The position numbers and the translations under genes were made by a program. DNA of 64,000 nucleotides. It comes from Ephydatia muelleri. Lineage: Eukaryota > Porifera > Demospongiae > Spongillida > Spongillidae. The stretch spans positions 26,541,631 through 26,605,630 of the forward strand of contig JABACO010000001.1 of assembly GCA_013339895.1 (NCBI GenBank), read 5' to 3'. Shown in pieces: positions 31,616 to 51,700 of this stretch (positions within the stretch are counted from its first letter, which is position 1; every line of letters begins with the position of its first letter). The notes beneath the pieces were generated by a model that did not search any database, was not told the origin of the DNA, and worked only from the letters and a program-made list of their open reading frames with translations.

Positions 31616-32428
31616 AGGGGGAGGAGGGAGAGGAGGAGGGGAGGAGGGAGAGGAGGAGGGGAGGAAGGAGAGGAGGAAGGGAGGAGGAAGAGGAGGAGGG
31701 GAGGAGGGAGAGGAGGAGGGGAGGAGGGAGAGGAGGAGGGGAGGAGGAGAGGAGGAGGGGAGGAGGGAGAGGAGGAGGGGAGGAGGAGAGGAGGAGGGAG
31801 GAGGGAGAGGAGGAGGGGAGGAGGGAGAGGAGGAGGGGAGGAGGGATGAGGAGGAGGGGAGGAGGGCGAGAGGAGGAGGGGAGGAGGGAGAGGAGGAGGG
31901 GAGGAGGAGGAGAGGAGGAGGGGAGGAGGGAGAGGAGGAGGGGAGGAGGAGGAGAGGAGGAGGGGAGGAGGGAGAGGAGGAGGGGAGGAGGGAGAGGGAG
32001 GGGAGGAGGGAGAGGAGGAGGGGAGGAGGGAGAGGAGGAGGGGAGGAGGGGAGGAGGGAGAGGAGGGAGGGGGAGGAGGGAGAGGAGGAGGAGGAGGAGG
32101 GAGAGGAGGAGGGGAGGAGGGAGAGGAGGAGGGGAGGAGGGGGAGGAGGAGGGGAGGAGGGAGAGGAGGAGGGGGAGGGAGAGGAGGGGAGGGGGGAGAG
32201 GAGGAGGGGAGGAGGAGAGGAGGAGGGGAGGAGGGAGGGGAGGAGGGAGAGGAGGAGGGGAGGAGGGAGAGGAGGAGGGGAGGAGGGGGAGGAGGAGGGG
32301 AGGAGGGAGAGGAGGAGGGGAGGGAGAGGAGGGGAGGGGGGAGAGGAGGAGGGGAGGAGGGAGAGGAGGAGGGGAGGAGGGAGAGGAGGAGGGGAGGAGG
32401 GAGAGGAGGAGGGGAGGAGGGGGAGGAG
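31616..32428. repeat. Polypurine GGA-rich tract, ~810 bp
   Basis: Almost pure G/A on the plus strand, built from GGAGGAGGGGAGGAGGGAGA and shorter variants. Only one or two pyrimidines interrupt it (for example a T near 31,849 and a C near 31,867). Its 290-residue open frame is pure Glu/Gly/Arg and is an artefact. Such mirror-like polypurine DNA can form triplex or G-quadruplex structures. Confidence 0.96.
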
Positions 32429-32659
32429 GGTGGAGGCAGGTTTGAGGGAGGGGAGGGGGAGGAGTTGTGGAAGAAAGATTAATTTGGTTGGTAAGTATAG
32501 ATATAATTACATCACCTGGAGTGTGAGATGTGTTCCCAATCTCACCTTATATGGTCACATGGAATCCTCTGGGTCAGCTGGTGTCTCTATGCTTCCCAGA
32601 GCACAAAAGCTGTCTAGACATGTGTCCTGGCTGATGGAGGGAAGGGAGTGGAGCCAGTA

Positions 32660-32829
32660 GTAATGGAGTTAAAAGACTGAAGTTCCACCTTGAGGTTCCA
32701 TCCAGTACTGCCCATCTTGTCTAGAGCTACATAGCAAGAGCACTGCAGGAAATGGAGGGGAGAGGAGGGGAGGGAGGGGAGGGGAGGAGGAGGGGAGAAG
32801 GGGAGGGGAGGAGAAGAGGGGAGGGATAG
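32660..32829. repeat. Dispersed ~100-bp module plus purine tract, copy 1 of 3
   Basis: TAATGGAGTTAAAAGACTGA, then a conserved ~80 bp ending GAGCACTGCAGGAAATG, then a GGGGA-rich run. Copies 2 and 3 are at 34,867-35,118 and 36,617-36,790. Confidence 0.85.
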
Positions 32830-32938
32830 TAGGATGCTATCTGCTGCTGGCATGGAAACCATCTAACATTTATACAACATTAGCACGCGTGCATTATTTA
32901 TATTAAGCAGTGTGAGGGCACCTCCCACTTCTTCCCAG

Positions 32939-33429
32939 GTGAGATCCATCCTGACAGTGGTCCAAGATGGCCGCCAGTGGATGAGCAGGTGGTGGTATTG
33001 ATGACAACCCGAAAGATACATAGTGGTGTGCACTTAATAGAGCACATATACTTGCTGGTAATGGATATGTGCAGTGGGTGCCTCCCCTTGGAGCACCTTC
33101 AACAGTGGGAGTGGTTGAAATAGATGCCTCACACCCCAGATATGATGTCACACATACACACATGTACATTGTACACACACATACAGCTTCACACTTACAC
33201 ATGACACAAATAGTCCACAAACTACCTGGATTGGGTGTGGTCACAATACAAGGTACAGCTAGCAGTACGCGGTTGTCATGGCTATACCATTCCATGTGAG
33301 AGGCTCTGCACAAACTCCTTCACCACCAAGCAGCTCCATCCGTCTCTCCCCACAGCTGAGCCAGCCAGTGAGGGTAGCAGCGCAGCATGACCACCTGGCT
33401 CTCCTCAAGGGACATGTGTGGGTGTTGAG
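32939..33429 (+). other. Two possible small exons of an unrecognised gene
   Basis: At 32,939-32,988 a cttcccag acceptor precedes VRSILTVVQDGRQWMS and a gtggtg donor. At 33,356-33,429 a ccccacag acceptor precedes LSQPVRVAAQHDHLALLKGH and more, ending at a gtgagg donor. The second is the better candidate. I do not recognise the protein. They could belong to a plus-strand gene spread through this repeat-rich stretch, or be chance. Confidence 0.25.
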
Positions 33430-34673
33430 GTGAGGGAGACACTGCAGATGAGGGAGTATGGGTGTGATGCCGGGTGAAGGGATGTGATGACACAACAGTG
33501 CTGAACAGCCATGCGTATTGACATGGAGCCACACCCACACTCTCACAAAACACACACATCACACATAGTAGACAAAGCTAATGGAAGACTGCAGACGAGG
33601 GAGAAGATGGCCAGAGAGGGTGGTTAGGGGTTGAGAGGGCTGGGGAGGAGGTTGATGAAGAGGTGTGGGTGCGATGTGTGACCTATATGTTGGCATTGTG
33701 CATGTGTGTGCATGAGTATAGGTGTATGTATGTATGTGTGTGCACATGTGTTGCTCACCTCACCTTATATGGTCGCACAGTAGCCTTGTTGTCCATCACG
33801 CAAGGATGACATCATGGAGACATGGCTAAGTAAGGAAGATAGGACGGACAGAGCTAGGTGAGGGAGAGACATATGTAACCATGGTGATGTTCTATTGAAA
33901 TATGCACATCTCTCCACACACACACACAGACACACAGGTGCCTTTGGGAACTACCTTTGAACCATTTTGGATCACACTCCTTTGATTTGCAATGTGGTAT
34001 TGGTCTGGACTCTTCTGTTATGACATCATGTGTTGTTGCAGTTCACTTGATGCAAAACGATTGTCACTATGTAATGGCAACCATGGCAACATAAGCACCA
34101 CCATGTGGACGGGCTCAGTATGCTAGTAGCTTTATTTAACCTTCAGTTCTGTACACCCCTGCACATGGGAACCCAATAATCTTTTGGAGGTATAACTTGG
34201 GAGCACAACTCAAACCACACCAGCATCATGACTGGGGTCCCCAGGTAACCAACGGCTACCTCTGGTCCCAGTTCTGATCAGTGCTAGGGAGCCAGCACTC
34301 CACATGCTCCACACTGCCTACCCACCTTATATGGGCAACCTGGGTTATTAACCACACCTGCTGCTGGCATGGCAACCATCTAACATTGATACAACATTAG
34401 CACAGTATATGTACACATGTCTCCATGGACACACACATGCACACACACTAACTAACTAACACACACAGACACACAGGTGCCTTTGGGAACTAGCTAACGT
34501 GTACCCACGCAAATACCAGAATAGGTGCACACACTTGTGCCATGTACAGTGAGGGGTGAGGAAGGGAGGGAGCGGTGTAGAGGGAGGAGAGAGGTCTGAA
34601 TGGCCATGGGTCACCTGCTAATTCTTGTACTGCATTGCATGCATGCTCACACAAACATAATGCCTGCACGCAA

Positions 34674-34857
34674 ACATGTACACACACTAACATGTACACA
34701 CACTAACATGTACACACACTAACATGTACACACACTAACATGTACACACACTAACATGTACACACACTAACATGTACACACACTAACATGTACACACACT
34801 AACATGTACACACTAACATGTACACACAAACATGTACACATGTACACATATTGTACG
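34674..34857. repeat. 18-bp tandem repeat ACATGTACACACACTAAC
   Basis: About nine near-perfect copies, then a decayed end with ACATGTACACA. Confidence 0.95.
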
Positions 34858-34866
34858 TACATGTGG

Positions 34867-35118
34867 TAATGGAGTTAAAAGACTGAAGTTCTACCTTGAG
34901 GTTCCATCAGGTATTGCCCAACTTATCTAGAGGTACAAACAAGAGCACTGCAGGAAATGAGGGGAGGGGAGGGGAGGGGAGGAGAGGAGGGGAGGAGAGG
35001 AGGGGAGGGGAGAAGAAGGCGAAGGGAAGAGAAAAGGGGGAGAGAGGAAAGGAGAAAGGGAAGGAGGGGAGGAGGAAGGGGGAGGGGAGAAGAGGGGAGG
35101 GAGGGGAGGGATAGTAGG
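34867..35118. repeat. Dispersed module plus purine tract, copy 2 of 3
   Basis: Same conserved stretch as at 32,660, followed by a longer GGGGA/GAAAAGG-rich purine run. Confidence 0.85.
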
Positions 35119-35699
35119 ATGAGTACGCTAAAGAATAATCTGTTGTCATGACAACAACCACTAGTGTTGTTCATACAGTAGTGTGGACCATACATATCAT
35201 CCACAGATGTACTTTATACCTGCACTCCGATATGTACTGAACAGCCATGCGTATTCATCCATAATGCTAACTTAGTAGACGAAGCCAATGGGAGGTAGAT
35301 GAAGAGATGTGTGGGTGCGATGTGTGAACTACATGTTGGCATTGTGCATGTGTGTGCATGAGTATAGGTGTATGTCTGGCATGTTATTGCTCACCTCACC
35401 TTATATGGTCACACAGTAGCCGCATGGTCAGCTGGAGTCTCTATCCTTCCCAGAGCACACAAGCTGCCCTGACACGTGTCCTGGCTGATGGTGGGAAGGG
35501 GTGGAGCCAGTAGTGGGAACACAGGAGGTTCTCTGAGGTCAACTGGTGGAGCATGTTGTGAGAATCCAGCCATCCAGAGTAGCAGTGTAACCCCTGGAGT
35601 GTCTGGTGGAAAGGGGAGGAGGTGACATGGGTCTGGGGAAGAGGTAGGGGACAATAACCAGTAGTCAGGTGGTGGTGGTCCATACAGTTCTGGTGTTGT

Positions 35700-36060
35700 G
35701 ATGTTAACATAGTGGGTGTGGTGTAGTGATGAGGTGAGGGTGGTGTGATGGTGAGGTGGCCATGACCTTTACTACATGGTGGGGAGGAGGTAGTGGAGTG
35801 TGAAGTTGACATAGTGGGTGTGGTGTAGTGATGAGGTGAGGGTGGTGTGATGGTGAGGTGGCCATGACCTTTACTACATGGTGGGGAGGAGGTAGTGGAG
35901 TGTGAAGTTCACATTGTGGGTGGTGGTGTAGTGATGAGGTGAGGGTGGTGTGATGGTGAGGTGGCCATGACCTTTACTACATGGTGGGGAGGAGGGAGTG
36001 GAGTGTGATGTTGACATAGTGGGTGTGATGTGGTGATGAGGTGGAATGAGAAGAGGATGA
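35700..36060. repeat. ~102-bp tandem repeat, three copies and a partial
   Basis: AGTGGGTGTGGTGTAGTGAT recurs at 35,711 and 35,813, then with small changes at 35,915 and 36,018. Each copy contains GGCCATGACCTTTACTACAT or a close variant. No function assigned. Confidence 0.9.
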
Positions 36061-36543
36061 GGTGAGATGAGGTGGTGGTGAGGTGAGGTGGAGGATGAGG
36101 TGGAGGATGAGGGACGATGAGATGGGGGTCTGCCGAGAGAGCTTGGTCACACCAAACACTCCCTTTGCAGGATTACTGTATCTGGTGCCAGTTGAAGGTC
36201 CCCAGACCATTTAGAAACAGACAGGTGTCACATTTGATTTTCTGTTCAGATAACACACCCTGGAGGGACTACAGGTGTGTTCTATAGTAAATATGCAACA
36301 CACGCGTACACATGTCTCCATGGACACACACACTAACATGTACTCACACAAATACCAGAATAGGTGCACACACTTGTGCCATGCACAGTGAGGGGTGAGG
36401 AAGGGAGGGGAGGGAGGTAGAGGGAGGAGAAAGGTCAAGGGTCACCTGCTAATTCTTGAACTCCCATTGTACATTGTGTATAGTCCATGGAGCCAAACCC
36501 ACGCATGCACTTGAATAAGTGGTAACGTAAATATTTACATCTC

Positions 36544-36583
<40 letters not shown>

Positions 36584-36616
36584 TGCACACATGTACACAT
36601 ATTGTACGTACATGTG

Positions 36617-36790
36617 GTAATGGAGTTAAAGACTGACGTTGCAGGTTCAGGTTCCATCAGGTAAATTGCCCGTCTTGTCTAGAGCTACATAGCAAGAGCA
36701 CTGCAGGAAATGGAGGGGAGGGGAGGGGAGGTGAGGAGAAGAAGGGGAGGGGTGGAGAGGGGAGGGGAGAAGGGGAGGAGGATAAGTAAC
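36617..36790. repeat. Dispersed module plus purine tract, copy 3 of 3
   Basis: Same module as at 32,660 and 34,867. A (CA)n run lies just before it at 36,545-36,578. Confidence 0.85.
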
Positions 36791-36799
36791 ATTAATATA

Positions 36800-37870
36800 A
36801 TCAGTTGTCATGACAACGTAGGATCCCAACCCATGCACCCAGTATCGTTTGCTCCCAGACGTAAACGAACCCGCACATACATACACACACACGTGCATCA
36901 TTTATCCGTACTGTAGATCGTTTAGACCATATTATTAGTGATTATTAAACATGCTACTGCTCATAAATGTGCTTGATCACGGCAATGTAGAAACGTTTGC
37001 TGTATGCCAATCTTCAAGTCAAGACTTGTCTCCTACCCCAGTATCGTTTGCCCCCAGACTAATGGACTAATGTCTCCGTATTGAATAGAAGACGTCTATA
37101 CATGCACGTAAATGAACGCACACATACATATACACACGCGTGCATAATTTATCCGTACTGTAGATCGTTTAGACCATACTTACGTACGCCATATCGTCCA
37201 CTGATTTACTTTAATCAGGATTGATTATACTGTACCTCCATTAATCAAGAGGTTCTCTACTCTGATCCGCGATGCTTAAGCACGCGTGAGTTCTTGCGCC
37301 AGAGGTGCTTGTAGTGAGCTGTATGGTCTTCCACTTCTTGTTTTCCAACCCGTTTGAAACGGTCTGAAACGGCTAGCACCAATCGGGCAATTAACTAAAC
37401 ACTGTCACGTGCAAAAAGGTCCAAACTCAAGGGATTGTGATGTCACGTGAGCTCTAGTATAGTATGTGTAGTATTGGACATATCATGTTCCACTATGAAC
37501 AATCCACACCTCTAACAAACGCAGCTGCAAAGGCACTGATAAATGGAGCATCTATGAAGAGCCAAAAGATTGTGTTAGTATGCACCAGAAGGTCCAACAT
37601 GGCATGACTTGATGAAAGTCAAGCTCCACAGGCCTGCACATGTAGTCAATGAGGTGAGTACTGTTGTGTCCTCCTCACAATGCACAGCAGTAGTGGATCC
37701 ACTCCCCCTCCCCTGTGACGTCACTTACACTACATGCATTGGCCACCACAGCAAGTTATTAGTGATTATTAAACAAACTGTCCTATTGAACACAAGTTAA
37801 AAACAAACAATTGGACATTAAAATACTAAAAGACTAGTCAATTGATAATCAAATGAATATGATGTTCTAA
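36800..37870. other. Gap before NLR2 end; short direct repeats
   Basis: A ~250-bp spaced direct repeat holds TTATCCGTACTGTAGATCGT at about 36,901 and 37,149, and CCCAGTATCGTTTGC before each. ATTAGTGATTATTAAAC occurs near 36,935 and 37,757. No gene recognised. Confidence 0.5.
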
Positions 37871-37878
37871 TGGAATGA

Positions 37879-45207
<7,329 letters not shown>

Positions 45208-45870
45208 GGTTCAATGGGAGATTGCAATGGCTGTATTGCTAGCAATTAGAGAGATCCACTCTAGTACATAAGATCCTGTCTGTTAAAGAATGGTGGTGTT
45301 TAAAAAATCCACTATTAGGCCTGATGTACGTATACTGATATAAAACAATTTCTATAGGGTGAACTTTGCTAAGGAAAGGAGATTACAGCCCCTCCCATCC
45401 CCACACAAGACCCCTCCTACCCTCTGTGCCAATGACACTGACAGTTTAAGCCTCCAAGTACTGTGGTCGTCAATCGTGCTACGCTACAATATTCAGCTGA
45501 GAAGTCTGGGCCAATAATCTGACATGCAATAACCGCAATGCTCCCTTATTTTGAACAATAAAATGCATCAAAGTGTTGCGAGAACAACCTCCAGGATCAT
45601 CGCTCGAAACTCTTGGAACCCTCAACGCTTTTAACACATGAAGTCGTATTTCACCTTCCAAGCCCTCCCCCCCCCCCCCCCCCCCCCCCCCTTTCCACAC
45701 TTAGTACACACGTATGCATTAGATAATGGAACGTCCTTTCTTTGAAAACATTTTCACGCAGTTACCTTTTATTTCTATCACTGATAATAACTTTTCACGT
45801 ACCTCCAACAACGTCGGAAAGATAATAGGGGGCGGGGGGCGGAATTGAGTCGTCTAATCACGTGCAAAAT
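45208..45870. other. Region 5' of NLR2, no gene recognised
   Basis: Expected promoter of NLR2. It contains a run of about 24 C at 45,668-45,692. No coding segment is supported. Confidence 0.4.
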
Positions 45871-45879
45871 ATCATGCAC

Positions 45880-45976
45880 GCACCCGCGATAACGAGGTTG
45901 CTAGATGTGAGTGCACGTCTTTTCTTTTCACAGTGTATTTTTACAAATCTACGTCACACAACGTATGGATCTACCT
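45880..45976 (+). pseudogene. Fragment of LIPT1 5' exons (third copy)
   Basis: ATGCACGCACCCGCGAT, then GTGAGTGCACGTCTTTT and, after a cacag, [14 protein letters not shown] coding sequence. This matches the 5' end of LIPT1 at 26,184-26,330 in a shorter form. It ends near 45,976, where the RAG1-like relic begins. Confidence 0.6.
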
Positions 45977-45984
45977 GAGTATAT

Positions 45985-47880
45985 ACTATTTACACAACAT
46001 CATATACAATAATACTGCAGACGTGTGAACACTTCAATGTAAGTGCAAAGGGTTATGCAAAAAGCACACAGTTGACAGAGGTCATCAACCAGGCCTCACA
46101 CCTAACAAGCACCATTGCGCATCTTTTGAAGATTGCCCCTCCTCCAGTCTTCTCTACCCCAACATTGGCAAGCCAAAACAATGTGCCGTCCTGAATGAGT
46201 TGAAGTGGTGTAATGTGTTCAAATATTCTGACTCTGCACAGTAGGTCTGCACCAGGAGTGTTGTGGAGCGGGTAGCAGCATCAACCACAGTGTGTCCTTG
46301 CTGCTCTGAGGACGACTCCTTGGTACCTAGAGAGATCAGACCAGTCACATTACTGTTGCTGAAGGATGTACTGGTACAGTGTATGGTATGCCACAGAGAT
46401 GTGAAGGCTGGTTGCTATGATGGCCATCAATGAATACCATCTCTTACTGCTGGTGAGGAAAGAGAATAGAAGCATCACTGAAGGGGGGCATCTCCACCAG
46501 CCCCGATAAAGGCATATACAACTGCCTACAGAAGGAGCAGTTAAGTGTATTCAGTATCACTTATCACTTGACCATACCTAATAGCCAATGGAATGTCACC
46601 TAACAAAAGCCAGACAACTGACCACAGCTGCTTGCTCCAGGACTGTGAAAACCAGGTGTGCAGAGATGCAGACTGTAAGAAGCACTTCAGTGGTGGGGAA
46701 TCATCTGTCCTGATGGAGAATGAGGTGCTCACACTGAGTGATGAAGAGCGAAAGTCTCTATTGCAGAAGGCAGGCATCTCAAACATTGCAATCGGCTCTG
46801 CTGAAGTATTGGCTATAAAAGCTGGCATGGCTATTCCCTTGAACAGAATGAGACTTCTTAGACGGTAAAGTCTTACACACACAGCACCCAATAGAACTTA
46901 CCGCTTCTTCAGGTGGCTCAAAGTATCAGGAGTTTCTCTGGCTGGGGAGGAGAGGATGCGCCACATCTGCAGACAAATTGTGGGTGACAACCTGAAAGGA
47001 GAGATGGCTCTCTTTTCCTTTCCTCTCCCTTGTGGTGGTGAGGAGTTTAGAGGAGCTCCTTTGGTTTACATCCCAGATCTGGTCAAAAAGGTTGTTGACC
47101 TTTCGGAAGAGAATCAACGGTTAGAAGATCATGACATACACATGACACAATAACGTGAACCCAATGCAGGACAGGACGGCTTACCTGGCATAATGAGGTT
47201 ATACCTGCCAGTGAAGTAAAGATACAAATTGGAGGTGACAAAGGAGGTGGCTCATTCAAAATGAACTTTCAGATCATTAATGTTGCAGTTCCTAACTCTG
47301 TCCACAACACGTGTGTGTTTTGCTGCTATGAAGCAAGTGACACTGTTACAAACCTTCACATAGCACTTGACCGAGCTACAAAGATCAAATAACACATCTA
47401 CAAGGAATGAAGTGGAGGTAGGAACAGTTATAAACTATAAAGAATTAAATTAACAGCACACATGCACACACACACACATGCACACACACCCACACACACA
47501 CACACAATGCTAAGGTTTGCCCACCTGGGCTTCACATCACTTTGGGTGTCTTTATCAAGCTGTATGGGTTGCTTGAAGACGAGTGTCATAACCTTGACCT
47601 TGAGCTGGCACGTGATTTAATATGAAGGTCAGAGGTGTTTCTTCAGCATTGTACGGCTTGTAGGTATTCTGTGTGCTTTGTCATTCCACAGGGATTTAGT
47701 TCGTTGCTATGGGACAGCAAACCCATTTCAAACTTTCTGGGCGGAGGGCCTACTTTCCACGTGTTCAAAGAGAGCAAACAGCCGTGAACCCGACTGTTCC
47801 AGTACGTGGCGAATGAAGGAGGGCTCACCATTTGCTGGCTGAATATACCTTTAAATGAAGCAGCCTTTGACGAGTTCAGT
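45985..47880 (+). pseudogene. Decayed transposase-like gene with RAG1-like zinc fingers, copy 2
   Basis: Duplicate of 20,905-22,870. It is missing part of the RING segment (the LPCRK stretch is deleted near 46,235) but keeps longer frames elsewhere: 46,593-46,868 (LLQDCENQVC, LSDEERKSLLQKAGI), 46,930-47,153 (GDNLKGEMALFSFP, LVYIPDLVKKVV) and ~47,170-47,397 (GRLTWHNEVIPASEVKIQ, IGGDKGGGSFKMNFQ, then NTCVFCCYEAS, TNLHIALDRA). GGDKGGGSFK may hold the first catalytic Asp of a DDE-type nuclease. Stops between segments, and the lost RING part, make it a relic. The two copies have decayed differently, so the insertion came before the segmental duplication. Confidence 0.5.
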
Positions 47881-48162
47881 GTTGCGCATGCGCTATTGCT
47901 TGCAAAGTTCTGTCTAATGATGTATGATTTATAGTATGTTGTGGGTGTGGGGGTCACGTTTCCCCACAAGCATTACATGTGAGGCATGTTTTCCTCTGCA
48001 TGTGACCACATAGGTGTGTGGGTGTACAAGTGGGTGTATATGCAATGCAGTTAGAATTTGGCTCAAGCATTGTGTCTTTGTACATGTAATACATGATGTG
48101 TAAGAATTTCTTAGTAGGTATGGCATCATCTTGCATGATTGTTGATGTGATGCCATTTACCT

Positions 48163-48250
48163 GCACACACACCCAATGGACACACAACCAATGGACACAC
48201 ACCCAATGGACACATACCCAATGAACACACACCCAATGGACACATACCCA
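48163..48250. repeat. CCAATGGACACA short tandem repeat
   Basis: About five copies of a ~15-bp unit; the matching place in copy 1 (23,043-23,080) has two or three. The repeat expanded or contracted after duplication. Confidence 0.8.
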
Positions 48251-48532
48251 CTCATGTCCATACCAGCACACTGGTGCAGCAGGTAGCCTGCCCCCCAACC
48301 CCACCACTCCATCCTAGTACACAATTGTAAATTGTACCACCTCCTCTGAATACCTCACCCTCTCATATTGACATCCCACTCTCATAATATTCTCCCATAA
48401 GATATAAGCAAAATTGCCATCACTTGTATACCCTATGACGTCATTTTTCTATGACCCTTATTTCAGAAGAGGATAGCTTGAGCCTTGACATGTATCAGTT
48501 TGGGCTTTTTGCACATAACAAAGGATATTATA

Positions 48533-48598
48533 CATGCCTATAGCTTACCACCGAGCGCTTCATTGCATATGTGCGCGCGGGGGTAAGCTATAGGCATG
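48533..48598. repeat. 66-bp palindromic element, copy 2
   Basis: Perfect stem CATGCCTATAGCTTACC / GGTAAGCTATAGGCATG with a ~32-base loop and TATA on both sides. Same as 23,386-23,451. Confidence 0.75.
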
Positions 48599-48752
48599 TA
48601 TAGAACAATGGTGATGAATTAAGTGCGCAGCTTAGACGTTAGTCCCTTTGTCGTACACAAAGCTCACTACTGTAGTTTACTTAACTGTTGGTTTGCTTAT
48701 AGCTCTCGCGCCTCTCTGTTATGACATCCATCAACGCATGGTGGTACATGTA

Positions 48753-51700
48753 CACGGCCAGGAATTTACGTTACCGTAAAGCCGGCGTATTATCTACGCC
48801 AGCGTTACGGCGTAATTTATAATGGCGTATAGGAGGCGGAATTGTAACAGAAGTGTTACGTTAATGATTTACACTACTGTAACTGGTGTGATCTTTACGT
48901 AGGCGTAACGCCTCCTATTTACATCCAGGGTACGCTTGGAACAGAGGAGTATTGTATAATACGAGGTATAATACTAAGCCGCCATTTATTCGGAAGGCAG
49001 TTTCTTCGCCATCTTCAGTTCTCCTTGGCACTGGTAATGGTGATGCACCAAATTGCAGGGCTGTGACAGCAGCAGTCTCACTTTGGCTCCTTGGTCGTGG
49101 CGCCTTGGCATCTCTCACTCACGTGACCTTCGACGTCAAAGAATTGAAATGGCGACGAAATCGATGTATACCTGCACTGTGTGCAAGAAAGGATTCACCT
49201 TTAAATCGAAATACAATAAGCATTTAAAGACCAGAGAGCACCTCTTTAACATTGTCTGTGAAGAACTATCTTCAAGTGCCTGTGACTACTCTGAGTCTCT
49301 GTACAACATCCCCGACCCGCCTGTTGATGAAGCTGATACACGCCCGGAGCTGTAGATACACAGTGCACAAGTAGCGTCCTGCGGTCACATAGCGATTACG
49401 AAAGTACCATTGCTGGCCCTAGCACACTTTGTATCGATGCTGGGTTTGAACAACTGAATGAGGCAGCAAGCAGTGATGAAATGGATCCTGATGAAGGTAA
49501 ACAATACGTTGCATTCGTTATGCCATACTACTTACATACAAATCGTTCTTATTATGTCTTTATGAAGAAATCATGAGGCTGATGTCCACTATTGACAGCA
49601 AAGGAAATTACAAACCATTTATGTCCAATGTGGCGGCAATGGCATACCTATTAGCACACAGTCCATGGTCAATGGTTAGTTCAACACTACTTAGATGGCA
49701 TCATATCCTGTATTATTCACTGTATACATGTACATATAACAGGAACAAATAAACTTAGAGTTTGTATTCTATACTCTAAGATGTTTGCATCCTTCTGTGC
49801 CATCTGTGTCATCGTGTATGAAGTTTCGAGTTCCAGGGTTTGTTAGTCCAACTAAAGTAAGCATTTGGAGTCTACTAATACCAAAGTAATTTAACACATT
49901 TCTATATTGCATAGCATTCAACCAGCAACAACATTCCTTTTTATGTCAATGCAATTTACAATACTCTCAAGATGTGTTTAGCCAATCCTGATATAGTAAA
50001 CAACCTTGTACGATATCCTATCATTTCATCTGAGTATAGGTAGGTGTACAAAACATGTTATTAGTGCATAATGAATACATGTCATTTTTAATACCTTCAT
50101 GGATTGCAATGGAAAACAGATAAACGATTTTTTGCTCCAATGGCACAGTCATCTATAGGGAATGTGTTTTTGAATGATTTTGTCATTGTAATGAATGGAG
50201 GTGTTCGTCACATTTATCATATACAGAAATTTCTGTGTCATGTAAGTTATACGCTTTCAGGCATATATAGTACAGTAATATGTTTGTTTACAGGATGGCT
50301 GTGAGGGTGTGTTTGCAAATGCACAGTTGTTGGAAAACCATCACAGGCATCAGGATATCTTAAATTGCTATATACTAGGCCCCATGCACAAAGTTTCTGT
50401 TCAAGATATTGAAACCATGCTACCTCCACTTTCAGAGTGGGCTTCACGTACACACATCTATAACTTTAAGGATGGTTCATCACTGGATTCTCTTACAGAG
50501 GAAGTAAGTTAATTAAATGCAACTTCAGATCATAGTTTAGTCTGTTAATGTTCATTTCATAGGAATACACAACATTGGCTTCTGTTCATTCCATGAAGTT
50601 AAAGTCTATTGAGCATGGTGGAATTCCAGTCATTATGGTGCCGCTTATGGTTTTTACTGATGACACAAGTGGCAGCAAATCCAAAATATGGAACAAATTT
50701 GATTCCTGGTGTTTCCAACTTGCTGGGCTGCCTAAGAAGGAAAATGCAAACCTGCAAAACATTCATTTCATATGTAGTTCCAATCAAGCACCAGTGATGG
50801 AAATGGCTAAGCCTTTAGTTAAACAGTTTTTAGCACTTGAGGATGGCATTGTTCTTTTTGATGCTTTACTGCAGTGTGATGTGATAGCTGTTGCACCTAT
50901 TTTGTGCTTCCTCTGTGACAATTCTCTGTGCTTCACAGTTGTGCAGTCACATGGGGCTACCTCTAATATGTTCTGCAGAATATGCATTGTAAGGAATTTG
51001 TGCATGTACATGCTTTTTTTTTCATATGTTTTACATTGCTTTCCAAGGCTGATGTTAGGTCTACCTTCGATGCAGGAGACAAAAAAGTACAACTCTATCT
51101 CAAATCCAGCGTATAAAATCTGCTCGGACAAAGATACAGAAGCAAGATCTGCGGAAACAGCATGCTCTTCTTCACCTCCCAATGTATCTTCATAGGTATG
51201 CTTATCATTCAGTGTATTTTATATCCCTCTTATTTCTGCTAGGGGTACTCCACTTAAGTTTTACGCACACTTCTTCTAGGACCATACAAGTATCTTCTGC
51301 GGGCGATGATGGCTAAGTTGTCAAAAAAAAAAAAAAGCACTCAGCTGTCTGCTCTTTTGTCTGCATTTCCATCATCTGGCTTCACCAGTAGAATCTCAAG
51401 AAACATTGCAAAGTATTACAAGTCTTCTGTTGGTAGGGATTTTAAGGCACTGGCACAGATGGCTCTCTTTGTCCTTTCACCATTCCTGGCTCCTGCTGAG
51501 ATTGAAGTGTGGCTAGCTTTATCAAAGGTAAGCACCTGAGCATTTATACAATATTTTCTAATACTTTATATAACACTTCATGCAGGTGTTTAAAATCGCT
51601 TACTGTGACAGAGTCAATCCAGAGAGTACGGGTTATTATGAAAACATTGTTCACAATTTTGTTGCTACTAGTACAAGGCATTTTCCTACGGAGGAAGTCC

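Noticed and set aside
31573..32445. 290-residue open frame rich in Glu, Gly and Arg
   Set aside because: It is the polypurine repeat read in one frame; no domain, splice or start support.
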